The notes under the pieces: model-generated
The model's input: the letters and a program-made list of their open reading frames with translations, nothing else
What the model was told of the DNA's origin: nothing
Database searches by the model: none
In this document: positions 13,190-25,984 of the stretch, piece after piece
Numbering within the stretch: position 1 is the stretch's first letter
Layout: every line of letters begins with the position of its first letter
Made by a program: the position numbers and the translations under genes
Source: Ophioderma brevispina
Taxonomy: Eukaryota; Echinodermata; Ophiuroidea; Amphilepidida; Ophiodermatidae
Reading direction: 5' to 3'
Assembly (NCBI GenBank): GCA_023653785.1
Contig: JAMKCH010022236.1
Location: forward strand, 1 to 64,000
DNA length: 64,000 nt

Positions 13190-14990
13190 CAATAGCCACT
13201 CACGAGTATGCGGGCGTGGCGCTGGCAGGCCTATGTAAACCTTATGAACAATAAACAAACCACAAAATATCCAAATTTTAATGTTCAATGACGTTTAAAG
13301 GGGCAGAAAGCATTTGCCTCCGTGTAGAACTGGCATAATCTTGCCACCACGGAACAGGCACTCGGGATGATTAACGGGAATTATTTGCCATAAGAGATTT
13401 AATAGTTCCTAACAGCTAATTGCGGAACGACCAAGCGCATATTGAATATAGACTGATGAGAAAAAAAAAATATTGTATTAAAAACTTAAAAGACCACTAT
13501 ATATCTTTAACATTAACATACATTATATTAATACCCCCACATCAGTCTCGTGGCGTGGACGCCAAGACGTCCCTCTTTTCTATAACTCATAGCAACCCAC
13601 CAGCTCCGCCCATATCAAGCTTAAGCCCTGGCTAAAACAATTGATGGCGCCTATAGAGATCACACACAACGGAGGCAATTTGTTCTTGGGTGAAGGTAAC
13701 ACACATAATTATGACCTATATCATGACTTTTAGTAAACAATACTTGTTTTTTTGGAAAACCTGGTTTTCTTGGAACATCAAGTTGTTTTTTTTTTTCGCT
13801 GGTATACTAATTTTAAGAAGTCGTCCAGATTTTAAACGGTACTGGCAAATTTTCACCAAATTAAATTTCTTTCATTTGCTCGCTCTAGGCCATTGGAAAC
13901 ATACCGATATGAGTTATTTTACACTAAAAAAAACATCCCCAAACGTATGGGCCTTAATAAGAGGCAGACATCCGGGTATTTTGTAGGCTAACAAAATGTG
14001 TCTCTTACAATAAAATATCATAGACTCGTAGGCCTACTCATTGATATAAAAACCACAAGGTAACAGACATGTCAAACAGGGTGGATGCCGTGGGAATCAC
14101 GTCCAGGCGTGTGTTTTCTGGTGATAACGCCATTCCGCCGTCGGCTGAATAAATGAAATAAAATATTTCTGTTTACCCCCCCCCCCCCCCTGATTTTAGC
14201 TTCTCATTCACGTGAAGGCTAATGTATGATTATAAAAGCTTTTATCAACCATGCAAAAATATAAATTTTGAAATATCTTGAGGGCGCACATAAACATTTT
14301 TCAAAATTTGCCTATTTAAATTGGTCTGAAAAAAATATTTATTGGTGAGATTTTGTGTTATGATTTTTTTCTATCTGTTTGTAGGAACCGTTTTAGAGCT
14401 AAACGCGTATCGGTATCAGTATACCGTAAGGACAGTATATCTTGAGGGCGTACCATTTTTCAAAAATGTGCCAGTGTCTCTTCATTCGGTAACGAGACCT
14501 ATTGAAGCGTGGATAATAATGTTCTAGGTGTTGCTTGTGAGTGCATATGTTTGTCAATCTGTCGTTGAATCTTTTAACACACACTTTAGTTGAGAGTAAA
14601 TCCTAACCTCTTCGATCCCTCGGTTTGTCCCCAAATCTCTCCCTGTAAACTTGGCATGTAGACTTTCAATTAAACTTCTTTGCCAAACGCTAAGGCTATA
14701 TAATGTTTATGTAGTAATCACTCATTTATGTCGCGTTACAAAATATGGTATAAGGCATAAAAAAAAATGTTTGTTTGGCGTAACCCGACCGACCCTAAAA
14801 AAACCTGCCGACTCAAAAGTTTTTATGCAATAGCACAAAATAAAAAAAAATATTCTGCCGACCGACCCATTATTTTCATCCACAATTTAAAAACAATATT
14901 TTTTTTACCAACACAAAGACGAAAAAATATCTAGAACTAAAGATAGTAACCAAAAATGCACAATTCCGAAATTTGAGATGAATCGGATTT
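13190..14990. other. Non-coding stretch with C-run and a short diverged repeat
   Basis: No gene recognised. A 15-base C-run lies at about 14177. The word ATATCTTGAGGGCG occurs twice (about 14274 and 14438), each followed by a TTTTTCAAAA word. A related inverted word (GCGCCCTCAAGATTTT) sits at 7486, so this belongs to a dispersed repeat ending in GTGCCAGTGTCTCTT. A CCGACCGACCC word occurs twice near 14787 and 14857. Confidence 0.5.
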
Positions 14991-15225
14991 TTCGTTTTGA
15001 TGCAGTAAACATTTATGTGTAGTATTACGTCCCATTGGATACTGTGTGTAACAAAAATTCCGGATCCGGAATTTTATAACAAAGTTGTGATTTTCTATAT
15101 GAAGGAATCCGATTTAAGCTTAGCAATTTCACACAGTGTTTAGAATGGACAAGCATTATATACATGCAAAAAAACACGATTTTTTTGGAAATTGAGGGCG
15201 CCCTCCTCAGGAAATCTCTTACGAC
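14990..15225 (+). repeat. Dispersed repeat family C, copy 1
   Basis: Shares with 61735-61955 the string order GATACTGTGTRTAACAAA, ATTCCGGATC, GGAATTTTA, GTGATTTTCTATA and GGGCGCCCTC. Same orientation, about 235 bp, non-coding. Class unknown. Confidence 0.7.
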
Positions 15226-15384
15226 ATCTCGTTGACACCAAGGTCAGAAATACCCTTGTGTACGAGTGGTCTGAATGTTATCAGATTTCGTTGAAGAATT
15301 TGGTATGTCCAAAACACAATTGCAATTCAATCATATTACACTCATTGTAATGTTTTTACAGTCTTACAGTTCATTTATAGTTCA

Positions 15385-15690
15385 CCTATCAGTGATTTGC
15401 TCATCCAGAACATCGCAAAAATCATCAAAAATCAGATTTTTGCATGTTTGTGTCAAGTTTAGGTACCCTAACATACCCACAAGTTATAGAACCAAAAGCA
15501 ACCTAATAAGGACTTAATCGGATATTTTAGTCATTACTGTCCGTACGGACACTTTCTCCAACACGTAATTTGAATGGAGATTCATATCTTTGGACACTGC
15601 TGTTTTCTTCCTTTTTCTGTCAATTTTTCGCTTGGAAAAAATAACTTATGAGAATTCTACAGACTTATTCTTCACTTTTAAAGCTATTCC
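15385..15690 (+). repeat. Dispersed repeat family A, copy 2
   Basis: Contains ATCATCAAAAATCAGATTTT, TAATCGGATATTTTAGTCAT and TACTGTCCGTACGGACACTT. The second and third words recur, slightly changed, at 24155-24380 (same orientation) and in reverse complement at 4455-4716. A following word GAATTCTACA near 15651 is also shared with the 4.5-kb copy. Confidence 0.7.
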
Positions 15691-16106
15691 TGCAAATTTA
15701 AAATATTTTGATAGTGTCTTTGAGTCCACAATTAAAAGAATCGTTACAGTCTTACGGTTCACTTATGTCCACAATCAAAAGAAGTGTTGCAGTTCAACAA
15801 TGATATGTCCTCACAGTGAAGACACCAAAATGACAGCATGCAATGTATTATTAAAACCACGGTATATATTCCATGGGAATCTTGAGTCCTGAAGATAACT
15901 TTGTCCAGCAGTTCAAGACGACGGGGTTGTCCCTCGAAGACACTAATATTCCACAGTATATCAATCCGGGATATGATCGCCACGATTTCTATCTGTCGCA
16001 CAAGTCCACTTTTAGGATCACAATTTGGAATCCTATTTTGAATCCCAGCACTTTGGGATTCAAAGACGACAGCAGACTATTACAGCTTTTCGTCCCGTAT
16101 ATCTAA

Positions 16107-16680
16107 ATATGATCCTGGCACTATGTACCAGGACTACCATTATTGCAGATCAACACTAAGCCCTATAACTTCTAGCTACTTGCTACTGGCTGGCAAAGAG
16201 TCCCAGTGACAATCTCTCCTTAATACAACAATATTTCACAACTAGTATTTCCCAATACCCAAAATGATCTACCACATCATGATGCTACCGGAAAAATTTT
16301 TTAGTATTGTGCTACACCCTATGAATTCGGCAGCCCATCAACGGAATAAACTGCATGTTGAAGGATGGGGTGGCGAATACTGAATTCACCCGGATGGAAT
16401 ACCTTTTCAACTGTCCAATTGGATCGCAAAACTAAATTCCAAAAAAAAAACAATTCATCTGCAGTGTATCATCTTACATTAATGACATAATGGGAAACTA
16501 CCTATTTTTGCAATCTGTTTTTTGATCTGAAAGCATAAACAACTTGACTCATTTCTACATAAATTAGCATTTTGGGGAATTCTGATCATCTCTAGCACAA
16601 TCTCTTGAAAATAACAATCTGGTCTGATCTCAATATAGCACTAGGGAATTCCATTTTCTCTTTCCTAATAAACGAAGTAC
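16107..16680 (+). repeat. Dispersed repeat family D, copy 1
   Basis: Shares with 45186-45605 the ordered words CCTGGCACTATGT, TGCAGATCA, GCATCATCTTACATTAATGA (here with GTATCATC), ATGGGAAACTACC, TTTTTGCAATCTGTTTT and GATCTCAATATAGCAC. Copy 1 carries extra sequence in the middle. Same orientation, non-coding. Confidence 0.75.
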
Positions 16681-17628
16681 TTTTCCGTTAAAATCTTTTC
16701 TCATTAAATAGAGAATAAAATATTTTTATCACAAATGGAGCATACTCTAACATCATCGAAGAACTGAATAAAAAATCTTGTGAGTGGCAATCATATTCCG
16801 GATCCTTTATTTCATCAGAACACGACCATGTAATTGCCAAACAATATGATACATCACAATATAAAAGTTATATATTGTATAAGATAACACGCAAAGTGTT
16901 AAATTTATATTAATCACCCATAGGTAGCTTCTTTGTGTATTTATCTAATAGGGATTTAATTTTTCATCCCCCAGACTACTAATAAATTAAAAAAAACAGA
17001 TTTGAGTAATGTGGATAAACATAAAAATCCCAGACAATAACAACTAAGGAAGGGAAAATCCATTCAGTTATAACCCCGTCTACCGCCGTCTTGCTAAAAA
17101 AACCCCATTTTTGTGTCAAATTATTTGCAATTTAATTGCATGCAAGTGACATTTTTCCGCTCCTTTTCATCCAAAACAAACATCCCCGGGTATAGGTAAG
17201 ATCAGGGTGATCCCAAAGTAAGTGGATGGATAGGGGGCGCACCCCCCCCCAACCCCCCCCCCCCCCCCCTTCGGCAACGAAGTACCAACATTCCTAACAC
17301 CACGTGAAATATCACAAACATTTGATTTTGGTACATATATAGCTCTGGTCCTCCTCTTGCCATTGATACCACAATGAGTACTCACATAGCGAGCATTATG
17401 TCACAAGACAGTCATTACGTTCGCATGTCAGCAACTGCCAATTTTCCATAGACACACACAAGCAGTGAAAAATTCAATTTTTCGTCCAAAAGGTTAGGAA
17501 TATCGATTTTCATGATGCGGTTTTTGACTCTACTTGAGGGAAATGACTAGTTTGTATATAATGACAAACATTTTTAGAGCTATAATAAGGCATTTGAGTC
17601 GCTAAAAATTGCGAAATATCAATTTATC

Positions 17629-17858
17629 CAACCCTATATTCATATTTCGTACTTTCCTCAACATATGAACGTCATGGGGCCATCAAAATGGGGATGTTTG
17701 TACTTATTTTGGTACCATAGAAAGAAAAGCAAACTTCTACTAAGCAATCCCTTGGTACCAAATTTACAGGATCGGGTGTTTCATTAACGAAAATCACAGA
17801 GGGGGTACCACCCCCCCCCCCGATTTTTGTTACAAAAAATGGCTCCGGAGACAGGGTT
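17629..17858. mobile_element. MITE-like element, family E copy 1, with internal C-run
   Basis: The ends are AACCCT and AGGGTT. The interior resembles the better-preserved copy at 36718-36967: TACTTATTTTGGTACCATAG, then GGGGGTACC followed by a C-run and TTTGTTACAAAAA. Terminal repeats are short in this copy. Confidence 0.55.
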
Positions 17859-18844
17859 AAAAAGAAGAAAAAAACTCATAAGAGGAGATACTTATAAACA
17901 GAACAGACATCGACGAGGACAGGTCAACAGATACGTGCGGGGACAAGGTATGCGTATGGTGACGCCCATGCCAAAAATACAAGTAAGGTCACAAATAATT
18001 ACAGGATGTGCAGGCGATATCTACCTTATAATTCACAAACTAAAACTTACTTTTTTATATTTAAGTTTGAAGCAACTGGGGTGTTTCACTGGTGTGGAGT
18101 ACCCTTTCAAGTTTGTTAAAGGAGGCAGGATCAATCGATTTTTCTAATCGAGTTTTCCTAATTAACGAGGAATGGCATTTAGAAGTCTGTTCCACGGTGT
18201 GAAAAAAATGTAGCAATTTCATTAGCCGATGCCAGGGGTTTAATTCGATATTGAACCATAGTTATGTCACATGGATGGAAGGACGTGGGTTAGGTCACAC
18301 GTTAATATGTCATTAAACAAAGTACTGCAATCGGTTAATATCACCCTTAATATATTTCGTGTTAGGTCACCCGATCATAGTGAAGTTTATGGACAGTTTA
18401 ACACATGATTTATGATCCCGCGTCGTTATGTCACAAGGGACAAAATGAAGTCCGTGAGTATGTCACCCGTTGGTTTTGCCATTTTTGGCTCAGAATCTTA
18501 ATTATGAATCTTTTGCGGCATTTCTAACAGATTCGGCATGCCCCGGACATAAAGGAGAATGGCTCTGGTCTTTTTCATTCTTGTGTCTGCATTTCGTTTG
18601 CTCTGTTGGTGCTAACGAATTCGAAATAAAGTTATGACTTTGTGAACCGGTGTCATATACTACAGTGTCCGGGTGACCGAGTGTCCTACCACTCCATTTG
18701 TTCTATTGTGTCTCCATTGAGTGCTGTATGCATCATTTGTTTCAGCACTGTACCCAAATGGCCTCTCTACAAGGTCACGGTTTATTCCGTACATGTTGCT
18801 ATGGTAGCTAGGACACTCTCTCATGGGGACACTCAGTTTCTTTA

Positions 18845-18981
18845 CACCGGTACTCTCTTAACGACGAATTGGAAACCCGAGATGCCATTATTTTGCGTGA
18901 AAGAACTCGGCCTCCGGCTCGTTCTTCCACTTAAAATAAGTCACGCCGTTGTTTCAATTCGTCGTAAGAGAGTACCGGTTG
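18845..18981. repeat. Inverted repeat of about 30 bp arms
   Basis: CACCGGTACTCTCTTAACGA with CGAATTGGAAAC on the left pairs with GTTTCAATTCGTCGTAAGAG and AGTACCGGTTG on the right, leaving a loop of about 75 bp. Non-coding; may be a small foldback element. Confidence 0.7.
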
Positions 18982-19916
18982 ACAAACCATAAATTTATTC
19001 TTTAAGTAATGATGTACCTATCTGGTATTATAATTATGAATTTCCACTATTTTGTTAAAGAAACCTTGAAATGAATTCGGAAGATCCTTGTTGGAGTAGC
19101 GATGCATGAAAACGAGCAGATGAAGTTTATTCGAGCTTTCAAGGTTTTAATCAAAAAGACTGTTTGGAGTGAAGCGTGTGTTTAGGGTGAGTTCGTCATA
19201 TACGGATTGCCTTTTTAGTATAAATAGTTTATGCTAGCGTGTTGTTTCTGTATATTCAAGGTCATAATTTTTAATGCCTTAGGATCGTAATAGCCCATGC
19301 TATGTTACAATTGAGATATAGAGAATAGAGTTGTTAGAAAGTGAAACCAGATTTTGGGGAAGGGTGGTTGAAATTTTCGTAAGAATGCCAACACCTTTGG
19401 AAATATTCTTTTTAAATTTGAGGTTTCCAATGTAGTTGACTATTATGGCTATGAATAATGATATTGACTGTGTGTTTTTTATGTCAGGTTTTTGTGCCAG
19501 TGGTGAAAATGAATGTGATAAGTTTTGCTTACATTCAACGATAATTTGTTGCCTTACACCTGTTTGGGACATGTTGGACTTCGCGGATTGAAAATTTGAA
19601 AGTAATGTTCATGTCCGGATTTGAGATATACCGTATGTTGAAACGTCTGTAAAAGACTACACAGTAAAAGTGTTGTGAAGCTTGCAAGGGTCTTGGTCAA
19701 GAGTGAGATGAAGGTGTAAGTTGCTTCCGCCCCTGGAGCTAGTCAGTGGAGTTTAGAGATTCAAAATGTCATGATCAACAGTGGCGCAGGTTTATGAGAG
19801 ATCGAGAAGATCACTATAGCGTGGGTTTTTTCTGATGAGTGCGAAAGATAGTGTGACAATTCAGAAGAGCAAGGCCTCAGCCCTCGCCATGGGGGGGTTG
19901 GAACACCCCCCAGCGA

Positions 19917-20045
19917 TCCTCAAAAAAAAGAAGAAAGAAAAAGAGAGGAAAAAGAGAAAGCTAATGGATAAAGTAGAGAAAAAAAGAAAGAGAAAAGAAA
20001 ATAAATAGAAAATAAGGGAAAGAAAAATAAAACGAGAACGGCATC
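19917..20045 (+). repeat. Purine-rich (GA/AAAG) tract
   Basis: Almost every base on the plus strand is A or G across about 110 bp, made of AAAGAG/AGAAAG words. Low-complexity sequence just after a G-run and C-run pair (GGGGGGGTT and ACCCCCC, 19890-19910). Confidence 0.8.
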
Positions 20046-20447
20046 AAAGCATATAGCATAAATCCAAATATCACAAATATTTCAAATTTATTCCCCTCAA
20101 GCCACTATTTTGTTTCAAGTTTAGCCCACGTAATCAAGAATTGCTATGTGCCAACAGTACTTGTGATAAAATGGGTAAAATAATTTAAAAACCACGAGCA
20201 TGGCAGTGGTGGCATAGGCAAACAAGAGGGTAGCCATGGGCCATTTCCCCTAGTTTGTCTAGCCATGTTAGTTGAATTTTTCAGTCAGTCGGGGAAGTCT
20301 GAAGTGGTTCAAGAAAAAATTTGTAGGATCAGTTCCCCCTAGCCCCCAGCACCATAAACTTACAGGTCTACAGGTCTAATTACTATACTTTACCCTTCAA
20401 AATACCCTTCTCAATAACAAAAATCCAAAAGCTTCCAGGCAGATTTG

Positions 20448-20930
20448 CTCCTGCACCCACCCTTTTAAAGGCATTGGCGCTCGCTATATTTATGTAGTTC
20501 CGTGGTATTACAAAGGCCTTATACTGTCCGCCATTGAGGCAAAGTTAGACACCAGTCTTTTCTTTGAATTGATTTCTATTTACCCTAAAAACGTGGCAAT
20601 CTTGAAGTTCTGAATTGCTCCAAATTCAAGAGCTCCCACCCGGGGGCTTCGCCCCGGCCCCTGGACCCCCGCTGGAGCTCTGCACCGATACCCACCCCGT
20701 TAAAAGACATTTGCACTCCGCTATGTGTATACTGTATGTTCCCCCTCGGCAGTAACAAACTTAGGCCTATATACTGCCCATTTCAGTGAGCTCCTTAGAA
20801 ACCAGTCCGTTTCTCTGAATTGATTACTAATTATCCCCCATCTTGAAGGTTCTGAATAGCTCAAATCCAAGAGCTTCCGGGGGCTCCGCCCCCTGGACTC
20901 CTGGCTGCCTCTGCAGCCCCAACCAGGGTC
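20448..20930 (+). repeat. Two-unit tandem repeat of about 240 bp with GC-rich hairpins
   Basis: Unit 1 (about 20448-20690) and unit 2 (about 20691-20930) share in order CACCC-TT-AAA-G-CATT, ACTGYCC, ACCAGTCYKTTTCT, TGAATTGATT, TTGAAG, CAAGAGCTYCC and a GC-rich end (CGGGGGCTTCGCCCC in unit 1, GGGGGCTCCGCCCCCTGGAC in unit 2). The GC-rich words fold on themselves. Satellite-like. Confidence 0.75.
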
Positions 20931-21264
20931 CCTAAATCGGGCCCCTGGACTCCACCCATTCAGGACTTTGCCGTTGCGCCTTTTTTTAGTGGCAGATCAC
21001 CAAGAAATGGTCTTTACGAGCATCTACTTAGGAAAGTTTTCAGTGCCATAAGTGGTCCCGAACCGCATGCCGTTAGTTGCATCTTACTGCAGCAATAACA
21101 TTTCTTCAGTTTACACACCCCCCCCCCCCCGACAAAATGTCTAGCGACGGCCCTGCAAGTACCTGTTTTGAGTGCTTATTGGGAGTTATCCACTACACGT
21201 GTGCTGTCTTGTCGTCGTACCATCACACAGTTTTAGATAAAACAAGGATCAAGCCGTTAACGTA

Positions 21265-21690
21265 TCCGAATAGATGAGCGCGCTGAGTATTGTCGAGAAG
21301 AAGGGCCAGGTGAGAGATAGGACAGTAGTTTGAAAAGGAATGGGGGTTGTCCTTTTAGAAAATAGAAATGACTTTTGCAATCTGGACAGCCGAAGGGAGA
21401 TACCTGAAGAAAGCGAAAGTTGAAATATGAGCAAGAGCCTAGCATAAAGGGAGCAATTTCCTTGACTATACGCTTCGATTGATATCAGCAACCAGGACTC
21501 TGGCCATTTCTGAACTTGCAGGCGATATCAGGAAGGATAATTTAGAAAATCAGTTAAGTTGCAGGGCGAAGTGTTAATCTTACTGCAAGTTTCACAGATC
21601 TATTTCAGCAAAGAATTTGTTAAAATTGGTGGCGATGTCATTTGAATCACTGATTTTTGTATGCCCGTCAAGGAAGTAGGTTGGTGTTTT
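21265..21690 (-). pseudogene. Non-LTR reverse transcriptase fragment, N-terminal part
   Basis: On the minus strand, about 21650 down to 21265, the translated order is ISDSNDIATNFNKFFAEI, then IAKVISIF, KDNPHSFSNYCPISHL. This is the region that precedes the fingers in Jockey/CR1/L2-type RTs, where FNKFF and the VIPIFKK...N.RPISLL block are standard. Stops and a frame change lie between these pieces. No YADD box is present, so it is a dead fragment of an element unlike the 3' fragments elsewhere in the window. Confidence 0.75.
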
Positions 21691-22147
21691 CCCTTTCGTG
21701 TTTTTACCCATATGTCGTTTGATGTGTGCCATGTGTTGATATTACTTTTATAATCGTTAATTTATTATTGTAATTATTTTTACGAATGCGCATAAGATGA
21801 GTGAGGTTTTTTTTCTACTGTATAAGTAACATTATTTGTTTTTGTCGGCTTTCATAAAGAGAGATTTCATGTATTTTTGAAAATTTATTTCTAGTCTTAA
21901 TTGATTTTATTATTTCCGCAGTACTTTACGGCGGTGCGGAAAGCGTGTAGTCTGTGTCACAGACTCCGAAAATATTATCTAAATTAGTACTGCGCGAGAG
22001 ATTAACGTTATCAGTCCGCCATAGCGATGCATGCAATAACTAACCTCAAATATCTCCGAAAAATGAAGGGTTCTATGGAGATTTTTTGCATTAGAGGTTC
22101 GTTATCTATGTTTTGTTTTAAATATGTACCGTAATTGGGTCTGAACC

Positions 22148-22299
22148 TTGAACCAGCGAGAAAATTGAACGTGTTTTTGTCGGGTACTTCGGTGCCGCAA
22201 ACCGGACAAGTTACCCCGCAATCGCTACGGCCGCATCCCTTCCACAAATTCTTTCGGTATATATTCCAGTCCTTGAGAATTTTCCCGCTGGTTCAATTT
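22148..22299. repeat. Inverted repeat, arms of about 22 bp
   Basis: TTGAACCAGCGAGAAAATT (22148) pairs with AATTTTCCCGCTGGTTCAA (22279), about 110 bp apart. Minus-strand frames across this region contain CxxC words by chance; no zinc-finger spacing is kept. Confidence 0.6.
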
Positions 22300-22822
22300 A
22301 GCTTTTTTCAATTTTAGAAACAATCTGACGTCTTACCGTACCCGCGTCAGCAGCAGTAATCCATGATTTGTTATCTTTACGTTTGTATTTTTTTTTTTTT
22401 AGTCTTTAGATTTGGAAGAAGACGGCTCGGTTTTATCACTAAACAGTAAATGCCTGTTAGTTTCTAGTCAGAACATAGTGTTGACGTTTTAGCGGTAATA
22501 TATACTGTATGTGGGTTTGTTCATCAAAGGGTAGAATAAGCAGCGTACATTTTCATTAAGTCCAGAATAAGTCTCCGCAAATGAAAACGGGCTATTTCTT
22601 TTCATCAATAAATCGATGTTTGTTGATCCAAGTTGACCTGTGTGATGCGATCGGGTGGCCTGTATATGACACCAGTGATGCTATGTTTAGGGTGTGTATC
22701 AATTTCAATAAAGAATCATCATTCTGGACCATTTGAGATCATTCCTAAGTCTGAAATTAAAGTCATCGTTGATATATAACGCAACCCCCCCCCCCCGCGC
22801 TTTTTCGTGTGTAGACGATCAG

Positions 22823-23882
22823 ATTGTACCAGTGTATACCCATTCCCCCATTTTACTATCAAGGCTCAGTCACACAGCCATGTTTGCGGGAAAACCACTT
22901 CCAGACTGCTCAAGACTGGTGCCGAATGGCCATTTTTCGAATTTGGAGTATTTTTCATTTTTCATGTGTCGTTTTGGCAAGGTCTGAAACTGTCCTTACA
23001 GTCTTCTGCAGTCTTGCGTGTCGTGAGCACGTGGCGAATTTGAAAAACCCCGCCACGATTTTCTTACCGCTAAAAATCGTGGCGGGTTTTTGAATCGGGA
23101 AGAGTCGGCATGAACACATACTTGGATTATAAGTCGTTTAGTCGTGAGTTGGTGAGCATAATAAACGGTTGTGTGGCAGTTGTGAATGGTCGGCAATGAC
23201 GCTGCTCCCAGCGGGAGAGAAGATGCAAGCCAACCTGACATGTTAAATCCGTGAGTACACTCGGCGACCACAGAAATAAGTCGCCGACTTGAATCTTGAC
23301 AACAACACGTCACAACTCAGTTTGCTGTCGTGTTTAAGGTCTGCGACTGATCGCGGACTGAACAAGTGGCGTCGCCGATTAAACATGCTTGATCTTTTTA
23401 TTTTATTATGCTGTTGCCTACTGGCGCGATGGCCGGAAAATCGCAGAATGATACAAATTGTAAATTTTGTGCAGTTTGAAAAAGTCTATATCCGATTTGA
23501 AAGACATGGGGGCCCTTGTGGTAGTTGGGAAGGGTTGTGGTCGGAGCTGTGTGACGTACCTTAAGCGGAGGGAGTGTAATTATCGGTGAACCATATTTCG
23601 GTGAACAAAAACAAATTGGGCACATTTGTGTGTTAAGGATATATCACCATCTGAAAACTAATATAACATAAAAATTAACTTAGTTAAAAGCGAAGAACAT
23701 AATCAACTAATCATTATCTTTTATCATTTTCATTGAGTAAGTCCTAGTTATTGTTAGGATTAAGAATATTGTGATCAGTTTCGTCAATATCTTTATAATC
23801 GGGGATGGCCCGATTTAAATTATATGAAAGTAGTACGTCTTGTAGAATGGCCCCTGCACCCAAGACCGTCTGTAAAATTTCG
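22823..23882. repeat. 1.06-kb dispersed repeat family F, copy 1
   Basis: Begins ATTGTACCAGTGTATACCCA and ends CGTCTGTAAAATTTCG; the same ends bound a second copy at 26731-27780. A strong hairpin (CCCCGCCACGATTTT and AAAATCGTGGCGGG, 23046-23090) lies near one third of its length, and GACTGATCGCGGACTGAAC lies near 23345. No protein domain is recognisable. It is likely a non-autonomous mobile element. The strand is arbitrary. Confidence 0.75.
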
Positions 23883-24154
23883 CACCGATATTATTCGCTT
23901 TGATAAGAGAGCTAAAACCGTGATTGGTGTAAACCAAAGAGTAATGTGTACCTTTCTATGGTCGAACCAACTGGGCCTATTTCCAAATAACTAAATTTCT
24001 CATGGTAATGAGAAAAAATCCTAGATCTCTTCTGATCCCAAAATTTTGACCACTTCTGGTGAGGAGTCTATACGATCGGGCTATGTCCCTTTAAATGGAT
24101 GTGATATTTAGTGATTGTGTTTTTAAGGTAAGTTGTGTTTGTCATTATTTAATT

Positions 24155-24380
24155 TCTGATTTAATCATCAGAAAGCAAAAAAAATCATCAAAAATTAGAT
24201 TTGTTGCATGTTGTAACCAAGTATAGGTATAACAACATACCTGTAAATGAAAGACTCATTACGCAACTACTAAGGAACAAAATCGGATGTTTTAGTCATT
24301 ACTCTCCGTATGGACACTTACTACAATACGTAAATTCAAATCTTTGAACACGCTGAGTAAAGTATTTTAGAACTCCATAC
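24155..24380 (+). repeat. Dispersed repeat family A, copy 3
   Basis: AATCATCAAAAATTAGATTT, AAAATCGGATGTTTTAGTCA and TACTCTCCGTATGGACACTT match copy 2 at 15.4 kb in order and spacing. More diverged than the other two copies. Confidence 0.6.
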
Positions 24381-25439
24381 AAACAAGAAAATACTATCAA
24401 GATCTTAAATCATGGGAATAATTCGAAGTATCGAGATCATCAAAATAATGTATGGCCTAAAATAGGCAGGATATTGGAAAAGTTAGCAGTATGAGGTAGA
24501 AGGACAAGTATGAGGTATAATATGGCTAGACAGGAAACGTATACTTTAACCCCCCCCAAAAACAAAAAGTTGCAACAAAGGTTATAGAACTACTTTTGGT
24601 AGTATTTGATATCAGAACTAACATAGTACATTCGCATGACATCTCTACAATTAGTCAGCCCCACAGTCACGCCCAGATGAGAAATGGGGTTCATTTTGTG
24701 TTTGGAAGTGTTTCTAAGACTGGATTCAAAAAGAATTTTTTTTATAGCACTGAAAAGTTCTCAGGATATTTGAGTATGGTAGCTTCAGGGAGATAATTAG
24801 GATTGGGAAAGAAAAAAATCGTATGTTTTATTTGGGGGGAGTAGAGTCCCTTAATTTGTCACAAAATGACTGATTTCAAACCTAATTATCTCCTTAAGCT
24901 GTGGGGAAATGTTGCTATTTCTTTTTGTAAAGTCCAGTGTGGGTACTGTGAATTCTTCTTCTTCTTAGCGTGTCCACAAGTCATTCGTAATGCTTGTTGT
25001 GTGTCAGGATTTATTCAACTGTGTACGCTGATCCGGGGCCGCGTGTATCTGTGATAGGACGCTCCTACCATGGCCCGCGTTTTTGAGACTAGGGGCGGAT
25101 TTTTTTTATTTTTATTTACGATCATCATTAACCCAGGGTGACCCGATTAGCTCGCCGCTGTTCTACCACGGATGCCCTGCAACTTACAAGTTAAAATTTA
25201 AATATACACTGTAATTGTACAATTAATTGAATCTAAAGTAAACATGTAGTATTCGCTTTAAAATTAACAGTGAAAACATAGCACAAAGTACTGTAAAACG
25301 CACCAATATTAAAAATATTCCCATACAACCCTTAAATCAATATGCAATGACATACGTTTACCTTTACACATCCGGAAGTGCATACTCAATCAACTCCACC
25401 CAAACACACCCATACCCGCCACACTTCATGTTCATCTTA

Positions 25440-25500
25440 CACACACACGCTCGCTCGCACACCCACACACACACACACACATACACCCACCGCTCTCACA
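25440..25500 (+). repeat. (CA)n microsatellite
   Basis: ACACACACACAC-type sequence with embedded CTCGCTCG and CCCA interruptions. The frame that runs through it (His/Thr rich) is a by-product of the repeat. Confidence 0.85.
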
Positions 25501-25984
25501 CTTCAACACACATGAACAAATCACAAACACTCCTTCACAACAAAATACATCCCCACAAAAACTCCATCCACCAAAATCTACGATTGAGTTGCTTAAATTA
25601 GATTACATTAAAACACTCATCCAAGGCACCCAAGAATCAAATCATCACACCTGTACTTATTTTTAAAACATTGCACGTTTTGGTGAGCTCTGGGTATCAA
25701 AGTCAGGAGCACTTCCCAAAGATGAACCCCACTTGTATGAAAATAGAGATGACCTTAAAGTACTCATGTCACTACCATTGGCACAAGGTGAAGTGCTAGC
25801 CAAAAACCTGCTGTTGCTTGTCCTGTATTAAGCTATTGTGAGAATATATTTGAACTTTTGACTAAGATACGATGGAGCCATGCCATGAGGCATTGGACAT
25901 TAAGAGTGCCTTAAAGTAATTAGAACGGTCAAGAATAGGCTGCCATTTAAATAGAAACATAATTTCGATGATTAAGAATTGCAT

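Noticed and set aside
22011..22247. Minus-strand frame with CGRSDCGVTCPVCG as a zinc-binding domain
   Set aside because: Cysteine spacing fits no known finger, the frame runs through an inverted repeat and no splice or start context supports it.
25347..25601. His/Thr-rich plus-strand frame as a protein
   Set aside because: It is the translation of a CA-type microsatellite.
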